From an uncultured Eisenbergiella sp. (GTDB lineage: Bacteria; Bacillota; Clostridia; Lachnospirales; Lachnospiraceae): DNA of 13,669 nt. The DNA lies in contig CARDPF010000055.1 of the NCBI GenBank assembly GCA_948960675.1, positions 1 to 13,669 of the forward strand. Direction: 5' to 3'. Both the position numbers and the translations under genes were made by a program. Below are positions 1 through 6,119 of this stretch, piece by piece. Each line of letters opens with the position of its first letter. Position 1 is the first letter of the stretch. The notes beneath the pieces were generated by a model that was not told the origin of the DNA, did not search any database, and was given only the letters and a program-made list of their open reading frames with translations.

Positions 1-2
1 TG

Positions 3-167
3 GAAGATACGAATGCCGATTTGATAAGGCAGGAAGTGCCTAAAATTGAACGACTAAAGATATTACGAGAAAAGGCATATCGACAACTTGAACTCCTTAA
101 AAAGAATCAGGAAGCAATACAGGTATTGAAACGGAATCTTATTAAAGATACAGGAAAAAGTGATTAG
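3..167 (+). CDS. C-terminal end of an unknown lysine/glutamate-rich protein (5' end outside window)
   Basis: The third frame is open from the window edge to a TAG at 165-167, giving 54 residues ending in GKSD. The residues are mostly K, E, R, L, I and Q (for example KIERLKILREKAYRQLELLKK, trimmed here to its charged core), so an amphipathic helix or coiled coil is likely. I do not recognise the family. The same frame stays open after the TAG for 29 more codons to a TGA at 255-257, so the stop may be a secondary change or chance. It lies on the same strand as the gene fragment at 272 and could be part of the same accessory locus. The coding call rests on the open frame and composition only. 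Confidence 0.5.
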   Translation, partial: EDTNADLIRQEVPKIERLKILREKAYRQLELLKKNQEAIQVLKRNLIKDTGKSD

Positions 168-271
168 AAAATAGCGATTTTGGATATGGTTTATATACTT
201 ACAAATAGAGAAGGGCTCAGAGAAAAAATATGTAATGCTATAAATTCTGTGAAGTGAGAAGGTGAGATTAT

Positions 272-697
272 ATGAAAATTAATGTTTTTAAAATTGAAAA
301 TGATAAAGTTGGTGACCTGACAGTTGAGTTGGAGGATAATGGATTTGAATGCGAGGCAGATAATGAAGATGAAAACAGTTATTCTGCACTATATCTGCGA
401 AAAAGACATTCCGAAAATAGAGGCTGGTTGGAATATTATCAGCAATTATTATCAGAAGAAAAAATTACATACTATACTGAAAATATAGGTAGTGAATCCG
501 TTTCGGGACTTTTCTTAATACAAAAAAATGATTATTCATATGTATTTTCTTATGGGCAGACGCATTTTATTGTTCGCAAATATTGTGATAAAGATTTTGG
601 CTTGAATCTTGCAGAACGAATTCTTGATCCACAAGGGCTAAAAATGAAACATTCACAAACATTTACGTCGGCCGGGAAAAAGGATATAACATCATAG
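272..697 (+). CDS. N-terminal fragment of a DUF6119/TIGR04141-like protein
   Basis: The ATG at 272 follows GAAGGTGAG at a suitable distance. The 141-residue product starts MKINVFKIE and has a W-containing segment at about 48-53, an SGLFLIQ strand at about 78-84, then YSYVFSYGQTHF and DFGLNLAERILDP. The order (strand-rich start, SGL-type strand, SYG..H, RDFGL-like motif) resembles the N-terminal region of the sporadically distributed DUF6119 (TIGR04141) family, from memory and without an alignment. Those proteins are usually around 500 residues, so this one would be missing about three quarters. It ends in a TAG beside a 10-bp direct repeat, after which the sequence belongs to an oppositely oriented gene, so I read it as truncated by recombination. 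Members of this family turn up in patchy, defence-like islands; a role cannot be claimed for a fragment. Confidence 0.6.
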   Translation: MKINVFKIENDKVGDLTVELEDNGFECEADNEDENSYSALYLRKRHSENRGWLEYYQQLLSEEKITYYTENIGSESVSGLFLIQKNDYSYVFSYGQTHFIVRKYCDKDFGLNLAERILDPQGLKMKHSQTFTSAGKKDITS

Positions 698-717
698 AAG
701 ACCTTTCATAACATCAT
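686..717. repeat. 10-bp direct repeat ATAACATCAT at a gene-gene junction
   Basis: ATAACATCAT occurs at 686-695 and again at 708-717, separated by 12 bases. The first copy covers the last codons of the truncated plus-strand gene and the second abuts the stop of the truncated minus-strand gene. It sits at the point where two incomplete genes meet, so it may mark a recombination or slippage event, although a chance repeat in AT-rich DNA is possible. Confidence 0.5.
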
Positions 718-948
718 TTACAGAAAAAGTTTCACACTCTCGAGAACAAGGGTGCTGTATTCAAGGCGGGTAAGGTTTATGTCCTTTCCGTCCCTAAGTA
801 CCCGCCGTTGGTGTTGTCTGATTTCCAGTCCCGAAAATGATAGAATGGAAACAGGAGCAACTTGCATAGGTTCAATCTGTATATAATCAGCGATAGCCGA
901 CACGATTTTGTCAATCGCCTTTTCTTCCTGTTCATTAAGCGTCAGCAC
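718..948 (-). pseudogene. Truncated winged-helix (OmpR/PhoB-type) DNA-binding protein
   Basis: The reading frame gives 76 residues from a GTG. Residues about 35-69 (ILSFSGLEI, RRVLRDGK, INLTRLEYSTL) match the start of a Trans_reg_C winged-helix domain: the FxGLxI strand, the DG turn and the LTxxEY helix. The family then needs a further helix, the recognition helix and a beta wing; here the match ends at STLV and is followed by only LESVKLFL and a stop. It therefore cannot bind DNA in the usual way. A good ribosome binding site (GGGAGGGG on the minus strand, + 970-977) lies 4 bases before an in-frame ATA at 964-966, suggesting the original start was an ATG there and has decayed (inference). 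It lies 48 bp downstream of the MATE gene on the same strand. Confidence 0.65.
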
Positions 949-996
949 TAATATTTTCCAATCTATATTGCCCCTCCCTTTGGCTAAATAATGTAT

Positions 997-2370
997 TTAA
1001 TTATTGGCTTCAATCTGCCCCATTATCTGTTCCCTGCTTAATTTGCGATATGTTTTGATATACAATGCGGCGGCAAGGATAGTTGAAAATATATCTGCTA
1101 CAGGCTGCGCCCATGCAAGCCCGGTCAGACCGAGAACCGCTTTTAGGATAAATAGGGCAGGAATGTAGATAATGCCCTGTCTGCTTAAACTGATGATGAG
1201 TGAAGCGGTAGCCGCCCCCATAGCCTGTATGCCATTGACAAGGACATAAAACAGACCAAACAGAAAACTTGTTGTCAATAAAATGCGTGAAAACTGGACG
1301 GCATAATCAAAAGCAGTCGTATCAGTCAAAAATGCGCTAACTATCTGACCCGCAGACAGATAACAAAGAATTGTCAGAGAAGTGCCCAAAATCAACGCAA
1401 ATATAGCTGAAAACTTGAAAATGTCTTTGAACCTTTTCCACAATTTCGCCCCTACGCAATAGCCAAGCAAAGGCTGTATTCCCTGTCCTAATCCCATACA
1501 TATCATGCCGGTAATGACAGTTACTTTCATGGCAACTCCCATACCTGCAATCGCCATATCCCCATATTCTGCCATTTGGCTGTTGACGATGATTTGCGAA
1601 ATGCTCATTAACAAAGAGCTTAACGCTGCGGGAATACCGATTGCAAGGACGCTGCTGCAAACTTTATTTTTCACGGTAAACTCTTTGAAACTGATACTAA
1701 GGCTTGATTTTCCCCGGAGAAAGTAGCAGATGTAATATCCTGCGCCTGCCACGTTACCGATTACGGTAGCAATCGCCGCACCTGCTATGTTCCAACCGAA
1801 ACCTAAAATCATAATCGGGTCAAGAATGACATTGAAAAGGTTTCCAAGAAGCTGTCCCATACAGGCAATCCCTGATTTTCCCTCTGCACGGATAACGTTT
1901 GTATAACAGTTTGAAATCAGTACAAAAGGTCCGCTGCACGCAACTATGGTCAGATATGTTTTTGTCAAATCCCATGTGTCGGAACTTGCCCCGATTAGTG
2001 ACAGGATAGGGTTCATAAAAATCAAAAACAATGCCGCCATAACTACGCCTACGATGATACAACTCCACATACAGAAAGAGCAGACTTTTTTTGCGTAGTC
2101 CTTTTTACCCTCGCCTAATGCACGGGAAATAACAGACGTGCCTCCAATGCCGAAAACTGTACCTACCGCCATAAATATTAGAAATACAGGAGTTGCAAGA
2201 GATACAGCCGCAACCTGTAAAGCGTCATGCGTCTGCCCAATAAAGAACGTGTCGGCTAAATTGTAGACCAATACCATAAGCATTGCCGCCATAGCGGGCA
2301 GGGCATTTTTGAATACCGCCTGTGAAACAGGTGCTTTGCTAAAGACTTCCATAGATTTTTGATTATTCAT
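997..2370 (-). CDS. MATE family multidrug efflux transporter (MepA-like)
   Basis: This 457-residue protein is full length for the MATE family and consists of about twelve hydrophobic segments. The N-terminal half has the family hallmarks: LPAMAAMLMVLVYNLADTFFIG near residues 24-45 (a helix 1 of the type that ends in D-T-F-F-I-G), then GTVFGIGGTSVISRALGEG at about 68-86. LDPIMILGFG near 190 marks the end of the first bundle. Such proteins export cationic drugs and dyes in exchange for sodium ions or protons at the cytoplasmic membrane. The ATG is preceded by AAGGAGG at 7 bases. The MarR repressor gene lies 87 bp upstream on the same strand, the same order as mepR-mepA, so the pump is probably induced by its substrates through MarR. 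The substrate cannot be read from the sequence. Confidence 0.93.
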   Translation of the reverse strand: MNNQKSMEVFSKAPVSQAVFKNALPAMAAMLMVLVYNLADTFFIGQTHDALQVAAVSLATPVFLIFMAVGTVFGIGGTSVISRALGEGKKDYAKKVCSFCMWSCIIVGVVMAALFLIFMNPILSLIGASSDTWDLTKTYLTIVACSGPFVLISNCYTNVIRAEGKSGIACMGQLLGNLFNVILDPIMILGFGWNIAGAAIATVIGNVAGAGYYICYFLRGKSSLSISFKEFTVKNKVCSSVLAIGIPAALSSLLMSISQIIVNSQMAEYGDMAIAGMGVAMKVTVITGMICMGLGQGIQPLLGYCVGAKLWKRFKDIFKFSAIFALILGTSLTILCYLSAGQIVSAFLTDTTAFDYAVQFSRILLTTSFLFGLFYVLVNGIQAMGAATASLIISLSRQGIIYIPALFILKAVLGLTGLAWAQPVADIFSTILAAALYIKTYRKLSREQIMGQIEANN

Positions 2371-2394
2371 TACATTTCCTCCTTTTCAATGATT

Positions 2395-2418
2395 GCTAGC
2401 GATTAAAAGCTAGCGATT
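2395..2418. repeat. Tandem GCTAGCGATT repeats upstream of the MATE start
   Basis: GCTAGCGATT occurs at 2395-2404 and 2409-2418 with AAAA between. Each copy contains the palindrome GCTAGC. The pair lies 25 bases before the MATE start codon, between the MarR and MATE genes. It could be a binding site for the neighbouring regulator, or part of a leader structure in the mRNA. Confidence 0.4.
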
Positions 2419-2435
2419 GATATAGATATTTTTTT

Positions 2436-2456
2436 GTCTGCCCGATATAGGCAGAC
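2436..2456. promoter_or_regulatory. Inverted repeat GTCTGCC-N7-GGCAGAC between marR-like and MATE genes
   Basis: Perfect 7-bp arms (2436-2442 and 2450-2456) enclose CGATATA, one base after the MarR stop codon. On the minus-strand transcript the hairpin is followed by an A tract rather than a U tract, so it is not a standard terminator. It may be an operator half-site pair or an mRNA processing or stabilising hairpin between the two genes. Confidence 0.4.
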
Positions 2457-2457
2457 A

Positions 2458-2889
2458 TTACATTTTCCTTATTGTGCGGTTGATTTCTTCCAACAAAGAC
2501 AACAGGTTTTCTCTTTCTGCGGCTGAAAGATTTTCTAAAAGCTTTTTTTCCGTATCATCTATTTCCCGCTTTGCCTCCTTGCAGAATTTCTCTCCAACAG
2601 GGGTTATTTCCACATACTTTATTCGTTTATCGTCCGTGTCCCCGGAAACGGAAACAAGTTTTTTCTGTTCTAAGCGGAAAATCAGTCCGGCGGTCGTGGA
2701 TTGGGCAAGTGACAGGCACTTTTCCAGTTCCTTAAAAGTAAGCTTCCTCGTAGGTGCTTTTAGGATTTCAACTAAAGCGGTCATTTGCGAAAGGGTAAGG
2801 TCTTTTGCTTTTAGTTGGCTGTTTGCTATTTTCTCCAAAGCGTTGTGTATTTGACGTATTAACATTCCGAAAGTATTTACTTCACTCAA
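2458..2889 (-). CDS. MarR family transcriptional regulator
   Basis: The predicted 143-residue protein starts at a TTG (2887-2889), six bases after GGAGGG; the upstream ATG that extends the frame by 12 residues has no ribosome binding site and overlaps the promoter region. It has the MarR winged-helix layout: an N-terminal dimerisation helix (FGMLIRQIHNALEK), LTLSQMTALVEIL, the recognition helix in LAQSTTAGLIFRLEQKKLV, and the wing with the signature DxRxxxxxLT-like element GDTDDKRIKYVEITPVGEKF. Proteins of this family are dimeric repressors released by small phenolic or cationic ligands. It precedes the MATE pump gene and probably represses both. A sigma-A promoter with TTGACA lies directly upstream. 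Confidence 0.92.
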   Translation of the reverse strand: MSEVNTFGMLIRQIHNALEKIANSQLKAKDLTLSQMTALVEILKAPTRKLTFKELEKCLSLAQSTTAGLIFRLEQKKLVSVSGDTDDKRIKYVEITPVGEKFCKEAKREIDDTEKKLLENLSAAERENLLSLLEEINRTIRKM

Positions 2890-2913
2890 TTTCAACCCTC
2901 CAATCTGTAAAGT

Positions 2914-2942
2914 AGCATAGCACACCTTTAGAGGAATGTCAA
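2914..2942 (-). promoter_or_regulatory. Sigma-A promoter of the MarR-MATE operon
   Basis: Read on the minus strand, TTGACA (+ 2937-2942) and TATGCT (+ 2914-2919) are separated by 17 bases. This is close to consensus, and the expected start of transcription leaves a short leader of roughly 20 bases before the TTG start codon. Confidence 0.8.
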
Positions 2943-2985
2943 TAGTATGCGATTGAATATTTTGAAAAATTTTATCGATAAGTAG

Positions 2986-3207
2986 AGGGCTTGTAATTCT
3001 GGTTTTTCCTTACTGACAGTTTTAGACATGTTAAAAGACGTCATTTTGGACACTATGGAATTTAAACCAGATTTGCCGAAAGGCGAAGCTTATGCGAAAG
3101 CATTTGCAGCATACAGCCTGTATGGATGGATTGAGGTGTGGTTTCAAAGGGGAATGCAGGAATCCACAGAAGAAATGAAACGGTTATTCCAAAATCAAGG
3201 GCTATAA
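2986..3207 (+). pseudogene. C-terminal remnant of a TetR/AcrR family regulator
   Basis: One frame is open from 2986 to a TAA at 3205-3207. Its last 35 or so residues contain AYAKAFAAYSLYGWIEVWFQRG followed by ESTEEMKRLF (the first part trimmed to its core), which is the end of the TetR C-terminal domain type found with many clostridial TetR regulators (YxxYGxxGWIxxWxxxGMxES pattern). The helix-turn-helix half is absent: upstream in this frame there is a stop at 2983-2985, and the MarR promoter begins at 2942. The first in-frame ATG is at 3028 and has no convincing ribosome binding site. I read it as a decayed fragment left when the MarR-MATE cassette came to lie beside it. Confidence 0.65.
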
Positions 3208-3260
3208 TCGGCAGATAAACCTCAAGAGTTGCTGGCTACCCCAATAAACTTGCTGCACAC

Positions 3261-3297
3261 AAAAACCAGCGTCCGGGCATATATCTGCCAGAACGCT
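3261..3297 (-). terminator. Rho-independent terminator downstream of the SpoIID/LysM gene
   Basis: On the minus strand a hairpin with outer arms AGCGT/ACGCT and inner arms GGCA/TGCC around a six-base loop (GATATA) is followed by GGTTTTTG. One U-C mismatch interrupts the stem. It lies 89 bases after the stop codon at 3387 and is correctly oriented for that gene. Confidence 0.65.
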
Positions 3298-3386
3298 CTT
3301 CCCCATAAATTTCCATAAGGATAACGGGAGATACTTTGCTGACGGGCGCTGCGCTATCCGTATGGATGGAAAATGGGGGAATATTT

Positions 3387-5369
3387 TTAGTCATTGGGAA
3401 TCCGCAGTACCTGCCCGGTTTTCAGGAGGTCTCCACTTAGGTTGTTTAAGGTTTTTATTCTGTCGACCGTTGTGCCGAATTTTTGCGCCAAAAGCCAAAG
3501 CGTATCCCCGGGGCGTACGGTATATTCAAAATACGGGGCGGGCGTTGTTTGCGGGGACGGAATTTTGAGTATCTGCCCAATACGTAAGGCACTTCCCGAA
3601 AGGCCGTTCAAATTTTGGATTGCCTCCACCGTCGTATGATATCTTTGCGCCAGAAGCCAAAGCGTATCCCCGGAGCGGACAACATATTCAAAATACGACC
3701 CGCCGGAAGATTCCGTTGTTGGAATCCTGAGTACTTGCCCGATCTGCAGGTTGTCGCTAGACAGGCCGTTTAAGGCTTTGATGGCATCCACTGTCGTATG
3801 ATAGCGCTGTGCCAGCAGCCAAAGCGTATCGCCCGGACGGACAATGTATTGCGTGCCCCCGGCATCAGGCCCGGGCGGAATGATGGGCTCAGCGCCCAGG
3901 TAGGTTTGGTACAGGGCCTGCCATGTGGCCGGTCCCACCACGCCGTCAGGCTGAAGTTTCGCAGCGCGTTGGAATGCCGCAACTGACTGCTGTGTTTCCG
4001 GTCCGAAATCCCCGTCCTGTGCCGGGGCTGGAATTGTTGGGTTAAATTCCGCTGCCATATTCAGAAGGTACTGCAGGGTGATGACGTCCTGTCCGGATGC
4101 GCCAAGGCGGAGAACCGAAGACGGCGGAACGGTTCCGATGCCGAGAGTGCTGCCCTCGCTGTCCAGTTCGGCCAGTCTGGTCACGGAGGTGTACAGGTAG
4201 GAGAGCTTATTCCAGGTAGCCTTTCCCACGATGCCATCGGGCGTCAGATTGAAAATACCCTGAAACTTGGCAACCGCCTCCCTTGTGCTGTCCCCGAATA
4301 CGCCTGTTTGATCCGTAACCGCAGGAATTGCGGGGTAATTGCGGCGGATCCTTCCCAGATAGGTTTGAATGGTCTGCACGTCAAGTCCCGTGCTCCCGGT
4401 TTGAAGGGCGGTGCCGGGATAGGAGGTCACAATCCCGGTAATAATATTTGTCTCTGCAATTTCCACATCTTTCGGGTAATAGGAACGCAGTATCTGCAGG
4501 GGGCTGAGCCCTTGATTTGCCAGCGTAACCGTTCCCCACTGGGAGAGCCCTTGGCAGGTAGCGGTGGTTCCGTTGCAAAAGGAGGTAAAATAGGGGGCGG
4601 TTTGTCCCTGCCTGCGCACAAATTCATTAAATATTTCATCCACGATCAGGCTGACGGATTCATAAATATTGCGCCCATATATAAAATATTGGTCGTAGGC
4701 AGTATGGTTTGTGATGTCGAAGCTGTAGCCACGGCTCCTGTACCATTCGGTATAAACCCGGTTCAGCGCAAAAGTAATAATGGCATAAATGTTTGCCCGC
4801 AGGGAAGCATCCGGCCATGTGGGATAAATTTCACTGCTGGCAACGTTTTTTACATAATCGGGAAAGGATACCGTTACATTTGCCGCAGCTGCGCCGGGGC
4901 TGCCCAAATGCACGGTAATCGGATTCGGAATGACTACCTGGCGGAGTACCTGCGGATCCGTGTCGGGTATTTTCTGGTCACGATCGCCTGCCATGGAAAC
5001 AGCCGGTGCCCCAACCTGAATGTTTGTTACCTCCGGGATGCGCTGCATTTGCCGCATCGGCACAAAATCAATTGGCTGAATGGCTGTCTCCCCGTCAAGA
5101 ATCGGAATGCCAGAAATGTGCACGGTATTAAAACCGTTTGCAAACGCAAGTACATGATAACTGATAAAAGGGGTTCCCTGAAAATCCGGGTGCAGGGAAA
5201 GGGAACGGTCCAGGGTTTCTAAGGGAAGCCTTTTTGTCTCCCCGCTTTCATCCGTTGTCAGGTGGAAAATATTTTTTTCCCGGCCATCCATTATCCAGAT
5301 TTGCGCCCCGCTGATGGGAAGCGCGTCGTGGGCTGTCCGTGCCTGTATAGTCAAATAGCCGATAGCCAT
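3387..5369 (-). CDS. SpoIID-like protein with two peptidoglycan-binding and three LysM domains
   Basis: The 660-residue protein starts at an ATG preceded by AAGGAGAGG at 9 bases; a TTG seven codons earlier lies in that site and is rejected. Domains in order: a beta-rich N-terminal domain like the carboxypeptidase regulatory/transthyretin fold (residues about 3-95), a SpoIID-like region (about 145-300), two PG_binding_1 domains (about 323-393 and 421-490; both with FG..T..AV..FQ and PDGxVG.ATW), and three nearly identical LysM modules (about 507-550, 561-604, 614-658; GDTLWLLAQ and IGQ.L.IP). SpoIID itself is a lytic transglycosylase acting in engulfment; its catalytic glutamate corresponds to E180 in SSEIYPTWP. 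The usual HGxGMSQ motif has become CQGLSQWG, so the last part of the active site differs. No signal peptide or membrane segment is visible, as in some mother-cell or spore-coat proteins. A mother-cell role in cortex or coat assembly is the best guess. Confidence 0.88.
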   Translation of the reverse strand: MAIGYLTIQARTAHDALPISGAQIWIMDGREKNIFHLTTDESGETKRLPLETLDRSLSLHPDFQGTPFISYHVLAFANGFNTVHISGIPILDGETAIQPIDFVPMRQMQRIPEVTNIQVGAPAVSMAGDRDQKIPDTDPQVLRQVVIPNPITVHLGSPGAAAANVTVSFPDYVKNVASSEIYPTWPDASLRANIYAIITFALNRVYTEWYRSRGYSFDITNHTAYDQYFIYGRNIYESVSLIVDEIFNEFVRRQGQTAPYFTSFCNGTTATCQGLSQWGTVTLANQGLSPLQILRSYYPKDVEIAETNIITGIVTSYPGTALQTGSTGLDVQTIQTYLGRIRRNYPAIPAVTDQTGVFGDSTREAVAKFQGIFNLTPDGIVGKATWNKLSYLYTSVTRLAELDSEGSTLGIGTVPPSSVLRLGASGQDVITLQYLLNMAAEFNPTIPAPAQDGDFGPETQQSVAAFQRAAKLQPDGVVGPATWQALYQTYLGAEPIIPPGPDAGGTQYIVRPGDTLWLLAQRYHTTVDAIKALNGLSSDNLQIGQVLRIPTTESSGGSYFEYVVRSGDTLWLLAQRYHTTVEAIQNLNGLSGSALRIGQILKIPSPQTTPAPYFEYTVRPGDTLWLLAQKFGTTVDRIKTLNNLSGDLLKTGQVLRIPND

Positions 5370-5396
5370 AACGATAAACCTCTCCTTCAAGCCACT

Positions 5397-5477
5397 TTAT
5401 GAAGCTGTTCCCGGGACATGAAAATCTACGGCCCTTGGTATGCTGCGCTCCGCAGCGCTGCAAGCTTGGTGCCGCAT
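5397..5477 (-). CDS. Candidate 26-residue small ORF upstream of the SpoIID/LysM gene
   Basis: An ATG (+ 5475-5477) is preceded by GGAGG at an ideal 6-base distance and opens a frame of 26 codons (MRHQACSAAERSIPRAVDF and so on) ending in TAA at 5397-5399. It ends 27 bases before the start of the SpoIID-like gene on the same strand. The frame includes a GCTGCG-CTC-CGCAGC hairpin (5442-5456). It could be a small protein, a leader peptide, or chance; there is no family match to support it beyond the ribosome binding site. Confidence 0.3.
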   Translation of the reverse strand: MRHQACSAAERSIPRAVDFHVPGTAS

Positions 5478-5598
5478 TGCTTTCCTCCACAGGATTTACA
5501 GCAGAATTCCTTATATAGATATGAGGAGTGGGCAATAATGGTTCCCCCCAATTTTCCCCTCCTGTGGTTTGTTTTCCGTATTCGATTGAAAATGGGTG

Positions 5599-5627
5599 TT
5601 TTGGGAGACGGACAACCGTGCTATAAT
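5599..5627 (+). promoter_or_regulatory. Probable promoter of the GNAT gene
   Basis: A perfect TATAAT lies at 5622-5627, 63 bases before the GTG start codon. The -35 region is weak: TTTTGG at 5599-5604 gives 17-base spacing, and TTGGGA at 5601-5606 gives 15. The rest of the 5370-5690 interval holds only the candidate small ORF and a short GC hairpin. Confidence 0.5.
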
Positions 5628-5690
5628 GAAATCCATAGACCGGAAATGTGTGTTTGCGCGCCGCAAAGCAGCGCAGAAATGGGGTGAAAA

Positions 5691-6119
5691 GTGAATATTG
5701 TTACCATGGACATAACAGATAAAAGGGTTTTGCAGCTTTTTTCGGAGCATGATGATTATATGCTTGCCTTTTTGGGGGAGGATCAATGGTGTTACACGCG
5801 GTACAGCGGAGGGGAAAACATAGAAAAGGTCTGGCTTGCATTTTGGGACGGCATTCCGGCAGGCTGTATCGCATATAGAAAAAAGGCGGACTCAATAGGT
5901 GAGGTCAAGCGGCTGTATATAAAAAAAGAGTACCGGGGCCGGAGAATTTCAGGGGAATTGCTGAAAACGGCAGAATGTTATGCCAAAGGGCAGGGATGCC
6001 ACACACTGTTTTTGGATACCAGGATAACGCTTGAACCTGCCGTTTCCATATACCGCTCCTTCGGGTTTGCCATCACTTTTCAACAGGGACTTTACATCCA
6101 AATGGAAAAGGGTATTTAG
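5691..6119 (+). CDS. GNAT family N-acetyltransferase
   Basis: The 142-residue protein has the single-domain GNAT layout: WLAFWDGIPAGCIAYRK (strands 2-3, residues about 48-64), EVKRLYIKKEYRGRRISGEL (motif A, about 71-90), LFLDTR (strand 5) and SIYRSFGFA (motif B, near the end). Such enzymes move an acetyl group from acetyl-CoA to an amine; the substrate is unknown. In the pyrophosphate-binding loop, normally R-G-x-G-x-G/A, the two glycine positions are R85 and S87, which is unusual and may weaken acetyl-CoA binding. The start is GTG after GGGGTG at 4 bases, a weak site; a later ATG at 5706 has none. It converges on the MFS transporter gene, with the two stop codons overlapping by 4 bp. Confidence 0.85.
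   Translation: MNIVTMDITDKRVLQLFSEHDDYMLAFLGEDQWCYTRYSGGENIEKVWLAFWDGIPAGCIAYRKKADSIGEVKRLYIKKEYRGRRISGELLKTAECYAKGQGCHTLFLDTRITLEPAVSIYRSFGFAITFQQGLYIQMEKGI

Noticed and set aside
3520..3860. Repeated DNA near the end of the SpoIID/LysM gene as a possible repeat element
   Set aside because: The similarity between copies is explained by three LysM modules within one coding sequence.
4308..5222. 304-codon plus-strand open frame
   Set aside because: It lies entirely antisense to the SpoIID/LysM gene, has no domain-like pattern or ribosome binding site, and is explained by the codon use of the real gene.
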